From NCBI RefSeq assembly GCF_000226095.1, contig NC_016477.1, positions 3,968,001 to 4,032,000 of the forward strand: a DNA stretch of 64,000 nucleotides, given 5' to 3'. The notes under the pieces are model-generated. The model was not told the DNA's origin and did not search any database. It saw only the letters and a list, made by a program, of their open reading frames with translations. The stretch comes from Thermothelomyces thermophilus ATCC 42464. Taxonomy: Eukaryota > Ascomycota > Sordariomycetes > Sordariales > Chaetomiaceae. Of this stretch, positions 57,301 through 64,000 are shown one piece after another. Position 1 is the first letter of the stretch; the number at the start of each line of letters is the position of its first letter. A program made the translations under genes and the position numbers.

Positions 57301-58060
57301 CGATTTCTCCTATCTTAACCTACTACTCTAATTGTAATACTCTATATTTGTTAACAGAGAGAATAGCTATTGGCGGTTTAGCTCGTTCCTTCTATTGCGA
57401 TATCGATGTCATTATACTGCCTTTTCTAGAGTCTGTAGTGGTCTGCCTGCTACTGTCTGTCTCTTGCGGTAGATCTATAGGACATGCCTCCCCTTAAGTA
57501 TCGTCTGCTCGTGATCCTTATATACTCCCTATCTCGCTAGTCGAATATAACTCTATTTAGGGTTATAGGTAGCTACTATTCTTCTAGCTAATGTCCGGGT
57601 CGTAATCTTCATGCTATAGTAACCCTAATATCATATCTTTGTCGTTACCTATATCTATGATGCTAAATACGACTATTATAGTCTTCCCTATTATAGTAAT
57701 GTCGATTAGTTCGGTCTCTTTATATACCTATTACGTCAGAAATGGCCCTTTGATTATGCCATACTTCCGCTTCATTCTCTAGGGTATCTATAGCTAATTT
57801 ATAAGTGTTAGCGAAATCAGGTTCATCTCTACTCCACTATCTACTAGTACAAGCATTTCGTGCTGTTTCTACTATGCTGTTATCTACAATTGCTTATCTT
57901 GCCGCCGTTGTCTAAAGATTGTGGCGATTTCCTATATTTCTGCCGGGAGGTCTTAATATAGTAGTCTCTTACACCAGTTCCTCCTATATTACGCTACCAC
58001 TCACCGCTATACGGGCGTTAATGGTTTCCAGGCCCCTCGAAGGGCCTTGACCAGTTTCCT
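54268..58060 (-). pseudogene. pol of element 7 (PR-RT-RH-IN-chromodomain)
   Basis: Protease D-S-G intact (57833-57841). RT has [20 protein letters not shown], then [20 protein letters not shown] and [18 protein letters not shown], all without stops, and YLDD at 56654-56665. One extra T at about 56130-56140 (TTTTG instead of TTTG) shifts the frame in the RNase H zone. The integrase C-terminus is stop-free at 54592-54870, and the chromodomain is at about 54390-54560. The stop is probably TAA 54268-54270, because TGA used in element 4 is CGA here. Confidence 0.87.
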
Positions 58061-60240
58061 AGGTCAGTGCTAACCTCTTTAGTTGTTCGGCTAATAGTAG
58101 CTTCGTCGATCGTGCTTATTTCCGTAAGCTATTAAGTGCTTACAGCTTCCTACCATTAGGTCCATTCCGCTTTCCGTCGTACGTGCCATAGCTTCATCTA
58201 AAGCTCCCGAATTCGTAATTTCTTTTCGTCCGCGTGATAGAGGCAATTGTTGCTCTAGCACGAGTCCTACGTGTCTCGTCCTGTTCCGCAGTGCCTAGGC
58301 TAGGCTTGTCTTAGAACTATCGTAATGCTTCCTAGATCGCGGGCTTCGATCTTCTAGAGCAATTCGGCCGCTTTGTTTCCTACATTATAGACCTATTCCA
58401 TAGGGTATAAGCTTCTATCCTTATTTCCTTGTCGGGTCGGCCAGTGATTGTTTTCGAATTTGTCGTAGAAGTGATATTGGCATTTGTATACTATATACTA
58501 GAACTAGGGCACTTACGTATGTGCCTCGTGTCGAGGGTATAGTCGTATAGCGTTGCCTAGGAGGTATTAGAATTCTTTCCTAAATCCTTCCCACTATATA
58601 TAGACCGTAGGTACTCTAGTACTAAGATAAGAATATTTCTTCTAATAGTTTTCCTATATATGCTCGTCTTTTTCGCGGTTCGTATACATAAACTAGTATT
58701 CTAGGTTCCGCACGTCGTTACTAAGTTACTAATTATCAAGGTACTTAGTGTAGCTATTAGGCCTATTATATATCATAGGCTGTTCTCCTTTGATAGCTTC
58801 TACGATACATCAGAGTTCCCTTATTTCGTCCTTTATCTTATTGCTCTACTAGGCAAGTCAAGTCAAGCGCCTATCCCGTTCGTACAGTTCTATGTTAAGT
58901 CGAAAAACTTTGTTATAGTACTATTCGATTTGTTCCTAGAGGAATAGAGCATTAGGTTTAGGTCTTTCGATTCCTTAGGTATCAGTTGTCTACGATCTAT
59001 CCTGCCTCTACGTAACTGTGAAACCCTACTACCTCAAGGCTAGGAGAATCGAAATTGGTGGTGTATACTCTCCTACCATATCCTATTTGGCAAGACCTGT
59101 CTCTAGGTTCATAGTGACTAGTTCGGAGTACGGTGCTTGTTCGTCTTTACTATTACCGTTATATCCGAGACTATCCGTATCACTATCCCTGTCTTTGTAG
59201 CTTGTAGCCGCTACTTCGATAACGTCCTTAGTGGTTTCGTCGATAGCCGTAATTTCCTTTCTAGGGGCTAGTTTCTATTCTTTCTTCGGGCTCTAGTATT
59301 CTCGCTTGTAATGCCCTTTCTTTCTGTAGTTATAGTAGGTAACATTGGACTTGTCTTTGGTTGTCTTTTTCTAGTCCTACTTCTACGCTATATCTATATC
59401 TATAGCTCCGGGGTATGTCCTATACGAGGTACTGACGTATACTTGCTTTTTCTTGTTATTAGCCTTAACTATAGTTCTATTCATTTGACCTCGTTTCTAC
59501 TACTCTTGTATATAGAGTCGATCATTGATCCTGATGGCCTATACGATGTATTCGTCTAGAGTCTTAGGCCGATCGTACTTATATAGCTTGTCCTTAACCT
59601 TTTCCTTTAAGCCATTATAGAACAATTATATCAACGCCTTATCATTAAGCTAAGACTTAAGCATGTCCTGTCTAAACTGTATGGCGTAGGAGGCTACTAA
59701 CTTGGTCTGTCGGAGATTGGCAAGTCTTTCTTATATATAAATCTTCTTGTCTTTATCGCTAAAAAGTTTCCGAAGCTCTTCTTCGAAACGGTCGTAGGAT
59801 CGAAAGACTACCTATATAAACGTGTCTCGGTCGTCTTCATCTTCCTCTATAAGATAGTCGTTCTATATAGGCTCGAACTATCTAAGTACCTTACCCTCTA
59901 GTCTCGTAGTTATATAGAGGACTTTGGCTTTGTCGTCTAGAAACTTATTATCATTAAGCCGAAAGTAGGATTAGAGGTTTATTAAGAATCTTATAAGATC
60001 CTCCTTAGTTCCTCTATATTTGCTAGGTAGTTCGATCTTAATATGCTTCGCTTTAGCACCCTCAAGTGCCTCGATTTTAGTATAGGCCTTGTTAACTAGC
60101 TTCTACAAGTACTTTTCGCGGTTCTCGAGTTCCTTGATTCGAGCTTAAGTAGCCTTATCTCTCTAGTCTAACTCCTAGATCCGCTGCTAGAGTTGACTAA
60201 GCTAAGCGAGTAGCTGTTCGGCCGTGACATTGGTAGCTAT
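58018..60240 (-). pseudogene. gag of element 7
   Basis: Start ATA (ATG in family) at 60238-60240. Knuckle 59296-59337 with Cys positions TAC/TAC/TAC and His kept. The slippery heptamer is changed to AGGAAAC. Stop TAA 58018-58020. Exactly collinear with elements 2, 4 and 5. Confidence 0.83.
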
Positions 60241-60306
60241 ATCGATGTCAAGGTCGAAGTCACCTCTGTTCTGAACTATGACAGAACAAAGGGAGTAGTA
60301 ATAACG

Positions 60307-60753
60307 TGTGACGAACCTAACTTAGACTTCTTCTGAAAGGGTCTAGACGGAGGTAGATTGAGCATAACAAGTAGGCAGGTCGTCTAAGGGATTCGGTAAA
60401 GCTAAAGGGTTTATAATAACATTAGAGTTGTCTCTTATAGTAATTAGCAATGCTCGGTATAAGTACTATGATTGTGATTATTACTACTAGTGAACTCCTA
60501 GAGTCTACTATAACGAGTAACTAGCTAGCTATATATATATAATTGTCTGTCCTTCTTTAATAGTTATTACTAGTACTACTTCTCCTTTTACTTTATGATT
60601 CTACGTTATCGACGGTGACATGTTATTATTACTAGTGAAGACCTTAGTCTTGGTGGTGATAATCTTCTGATTGGTCTGTCGAGTGATTGGCTGTCGGAAT
60701 GTTCCGTGTCCTAGCTACAGCCTGCTAGGCCGCCTATGTGCTTATCCGTGACA
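60307..60753 (-). repeat. Element 7 5' LTR and primer site
   Basis: 447 bp. The primer site (plus AGTAGTAATAA, 60294-60304) and the LTR segment (plus TTATTACTACT, 60478-60488) are perfectly complementary in the transcript, 11 of 11. Confidence 0.93.
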
Positions 60754-60758
60754 ATAGA

Positions 60759-61736
60759 TTATAGACAACCGACACCTAAGGAATCGAAAGACCTAGACCT
60801 AATGCTCTATTCCTCTAGGAACGAATCGAATAGTATTGTAACAAAGTTTTCCGGCTTAATACGGAACTACGTAAACGGGATAGACGCTTGATTTGACTTA
60901 CCTAGTAGAGCGATAAGATAAGGGACGAGATAAGGGAACTCTAATATATTATAGAAACTATTAAAGGGGAATAGCCTATAATATATAATAGGCCTAATAG
61001 CTATACCAAGTATTTTGACAATTAGTAACTTAGCTATAATATATAGGACTTAGAGTACTAGTTTATATATATAAACCGTGGAAAAGATAAATATATATAG
61101 GAAAACTACTAGAAGAAACACTCCTACCTTAGCATTAGAGTACCTACAGTCTACATATAGTAGGAAGGATTTGGAAAAGAATTCTAATACCTTCTAGGCA
61201 ACGCTACACGACTATACCCGCGATACAAGGCATATATACAAGTGCCCTAGTTCTAGTATATGTTATACGAATGCCGATACTACTTTCGCAACAAATTCGA
61301 AAACAATCACTAGCTAACCTGACAGGGAAATGAGAATGAAAGCCTCTGCCCTATGGAATGGGTCCATGATGTAGGAAACAGAGCGGCTAAATTGCTCTGG
61401 AAGATCGAAGCCCGCGATCTAGAAGGCATTACGGTAATACCAAAATGAGCCTAGCCTAGGTACTATAGAATAGGACGAGACATATAGGACTCGTGCCGAA
61501 GTAACGACTACCTCTACTATACGGACGAAAAGAAATTGCAGATCTAGGAGCTTCAGATGAAGCTATAGTATACACGACAGAAAGCAGAACAGACCTAATA
61601 GTAGGAAGCTGTAAGCACTTAATAGCTTACAGAAATGAGCACGATCGACGAAGCTACTATTAGCCGAACAACCAAAGAGGTTAGCACTGACCTGGGAAAC
61701 AGGTTAGGGCCCTTCGAGGGGCCTGAAAACTATTAA
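60759..61736 (+). pseudogene. gag of element 6, 3' part (C-terminal extension)
   Basis: Resumes directly after the second ATAGA copy. Contains the Cys/His extension, with both C-x4-C motifs damaged, and ends at TAA 61734-61736. The -1 frameshift signal lies at 61694-61724. Confidence 0.8.
61694..61724 (+). promoter_or_regulatory. Intact -1 frameshift signal of element 6
   Basis: Slippery heptamer GGGAAAC (61694-61700), in the gag frame as G GGA AAC. A 6-nt spacer follows, then stem-loop GGGCCC-TTCGAG-GGGCCT (61707-61724). Pol continues in the -1 frame. Confidence 0.82.
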
Positions 61737-64000
61737 CGCCTGTATAGTGGCGAGTAGTAGCGTAGTATAGGAGGAACTAGCGTAAGAGACTACTATATTG
61801 AGACCTCCCGGCAGAAATATAGGAAATCGCTATAATCTTTAGACGATAGTGGCAAGACAAGCGATTGTAGATAATAGCACAATAGAGATAGTACGAAATG
61901 CTTATACTAGTAGATAATGGAGCAGAGATAAACCTGATTTTGCTAACGTTTATAAATTAGCTATAGATACCCTAGAGAATGAAGTAGAAGCATAGTATAG
62001 TCAAAGGGCCATTTCTAATATAATAGGTATATAGGGAGACCGAACTAATTAATATTACTATAGTAGGGAAGACTATAGTAATCGTATTTAGTATCGTAGA
62101 CATAGGTAACGATAAGGACATAATATTAGGGTTACTATAGTATAAAGATTATAACCTAGATATTAGCTAGAAGAATGGTAGCTACCTATAACCCCAAACA
62201 GAGTCATATTTAACTAGCGAGATAAGGAGTGTACAAGGATCGCAAGCAGATAATACTTAAGGAAAGGCATATCCTACAGATCTACCGTAAGAGATAGACA
62301 GTGGTAGGCAGACCACTACGGACTCTAGAAGAAGCAGTATAACAACACTAACGTTACAACAGGAGGAACGAGCTAAACCGCCGATAGCTATTCTCTCCGT
62401 TAACGAATACGGAGCACTATAACTAGAGTAGTAGGTTAAGATAGGAGAAATCACTAGCATCGCTATAGACGGAACTAAGTTTGTATATTATTAAAAAGCC
62501 GAGAGACGAGACAAGACTAGGAAAGTACTAAAGGAATATAAAGGACACCTAGCATTCGAACCGAAGTATCTGGAAGGACTACTAAAGTATAGCCTATAGG
62601 ATCACGAGATCAAGCTCAAGGAAGGAGTACAACTGAAGTTCTTTAAGATTTACTATATAAGCTAGATATAGAACGAAGAACTTAAGCAATACTTAGAGGA
62701 GAATCTTCGAAGAGGATATATCTGCCTGTTGACATCGCTAGCAGGCTACCTAATCCTATTTGTGCCTAAGAAAGATGGAAAGCTATAGTTATACGTCGAC
62801 TATCGGCAACTTAACGAATAGACTATGAAAAACCGATACCCGTTACCGCTAATCCTATAGTTCCGAGATCAGTTAGCAGGAGCCTAATATTTTACGCGTC
62901 TTGACTTACCATCGGCCTATAACTATATATAGATTAAAGAAGGCAACGAGTGGAAAACGGCCTTTAGAACACCCTATAGCTACTATAAGTACCTTATCAT
63001 GCCATTTAGACTGACGAACGTGCTAGCAACGTTCTAAGCCCTAATTAATTAAGCTATCTAACCCTTTCTCGACAAATTTACAGTATATTATCTTAATAAT
63101 ATACTTATCTTCTCTAAAACGATAGACGAACACCGGAAGTATGTAGAAGTAGTACTAGACACGTTATACGTATACAAGCTATTAGTTAATAAGGAAAAAA
63201 GCAAATTCTACATTAGGAAAACGGTGTTTTTAGGATACAAAATATCCCTAGGACAAATCCGGATAGAACCCTTAAAGGTTAAAGCCATTAAGGATTAGCT
63301 ATAACTAACGTCAGTTACAGAAGTACGAAGTTTCATTAGGTTTACAAATTTCTACCAGATGTTTATTAGGAACTTTAGAGCGATTATACGACCTTTATAC
63401 GAACTTACTAAGAAGAACGCTGAATTCTAATAGAAAGAGTAATACGAGTAAGCATTTATATAGATCTGCGACGCCATTACTAAAGATCTAGTACTAGTAC
63501 TACTAGACCCTAAGAAGCCATTTAAGGTAGAAATGGACGTTTTAGACTACGCTATCGGAGGACAATTAGGATAACGAGATAAACAAGGGAAGCTATATCC
63601 TATAGCCTTCTTTTTAAAGAAGCTTGATAGACTATATCTTAATTATCTGATTTACGACAAGGAACTACTTGTGATTATCGAAGCTTTTAAGGACTAGCGA
63701 CTATACCTTAGCGGCACGATCGAACTAGTATAAGTATATATAGATCATAAGAATTTACGATACTTTACAATAACAAAGGAGCTTAACGGACAATAAATAC
63801 AATAGGTAGAATTCCTTATAAAATTCAATTTTGAGATCTGCTATAAGAAGGGCAAAGAGAACGTACAAGCAGATGCCTTAAGCCGACGAACGGATTATAT
63901 AGAAGGACAAACGGAAACAACACTACCGTTATTTAAGGAACAAATAGATGGAACGCTACATCACAAAATACAGACACCTGTAGAAGATAATCTACTCGAC
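61694..64000 (+). pseudogene. pol of element 6 (PR-RT-RH, partial)
   Basis: Protease D-N-G (61913-61921). RT box Y-L-N-N (63089-63100): both catalytic Asp lost. RNase H region about 63525-63900 (DYAIGGQL readable; the two Asp positions partly changed). Runs off the window shortly before integrase. Confidence 0.84.

Larger units (their letters stand above)
53171..60753 (-). mobile_element. Ty3/gypsy chromodomain element 7 (complete, innermost)
   Basis: 447-bp LTRs of the element 4 type, perfect ATAGA target duplication (53166-53170, 60754-60758), inserted in gag of element 6. Being innermost of the deepest nest, it is younger than elements 6 and 3. Its RT region is the least damaged: 100 stop-free codons at 56717-57019 and an intact YLDD. 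Confidence 0.95.
51331..64000 (+). mobile_element. Ty3/gypsy element 6, split by element 7, continuing past the window
   Basis: Plus-strand element with a third LTR type (TGTCACGAGCC start). Removing element 7 and one ATAGA copy puts the protease Asp at +2399 and the RT box at +3575 from the gag start, exactly as in other copies. Visible up to the RNase H/integrase boundary; the integrase, 3' module and 3' LTR lie outside. Heavily RIP-damaged. Confidence 0.88.

Overview
The window looks like a piece of a filamentous ascomycete (Pezizomycotina) chromosome where a unique flank meets a RIP-degraded transposon island. Three things point there: a two-exon gene for the fungus-specific kinetochore protein Spc19 of the DASH complex, short introns with CTAAC branch points, and about 61 kb of Ty3/gypsy and LINE copies ruined by C-to-T and G-to-A changes. 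CAG, CAA and TGG codons have become TAG or TAA, and TGY cysteine codons have become TAY. No rRNA, tRNA or CRISPR array is visible.

Layout. 1-3228 is unique sequence with one recognisable gene (SPC19, 558-1200, minus). From about 3229 to the end everything is nested repeats. Gypsy element A (plus, from about 3229 to about 17165) is split by Ty3/gypsy element 1 (minus, 4654-12208). Element A is then cut by a Tad1-like LINE (plus, about 17166-29640), which is split by element 2 (plus, 18968-26494). At 29641 begins element 3 (plus), split by element 4 (plus, 30989-38578), by element 5 (minus, 43689-51231) and by element 6 (plus, 51331 to beyond 64000). Element 6 is itself split by element 7 (minus, 53171-60753). 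Five insertions have matching 5-bp target duplications: TRGTA, TACCC, ATAGC, CTAGG and ATAGA. Removing elements 4 and 7 with one duplication copy each puts landmark codons of the host copies at exactly the offsets found in uninterrupted copies.

Elements 1-7 are one lineage of chromodomain Ty3/gypsy elements (Tf1/sushi type). Each has a 740-codon gag, then pol in the -1 frame with protease, RT, RNase H, integrase and a C-terminal chromodomain. The gag/pol overlap carries a canonical GGGAAAC slippery heptamer and a GC-rich stem-loop. The primer-binding site just after the 5' LTR is complementary to an 11-nt segment downstream of the LTR TATA box, as in Tf1 self-priming. The pairing appears to covary between subfamilies.

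The most interesting item is a second gene on the opposite strand of every element whose 3' module is in view. It starts just inside the 3' LTR and runs tail-to-tail into the end of pol. It encodes a short protein with six cysteines spaced C-x2-C-x6-C-x8-C-x2-C-x6-C, the spacing of fungal Zn2Cys6 zinc clusters, then an intron and a predicted coiled coil. It occurs in three divergent 3' modules attached to nearly the same gag-pol. All copies here are RIP-damaged.
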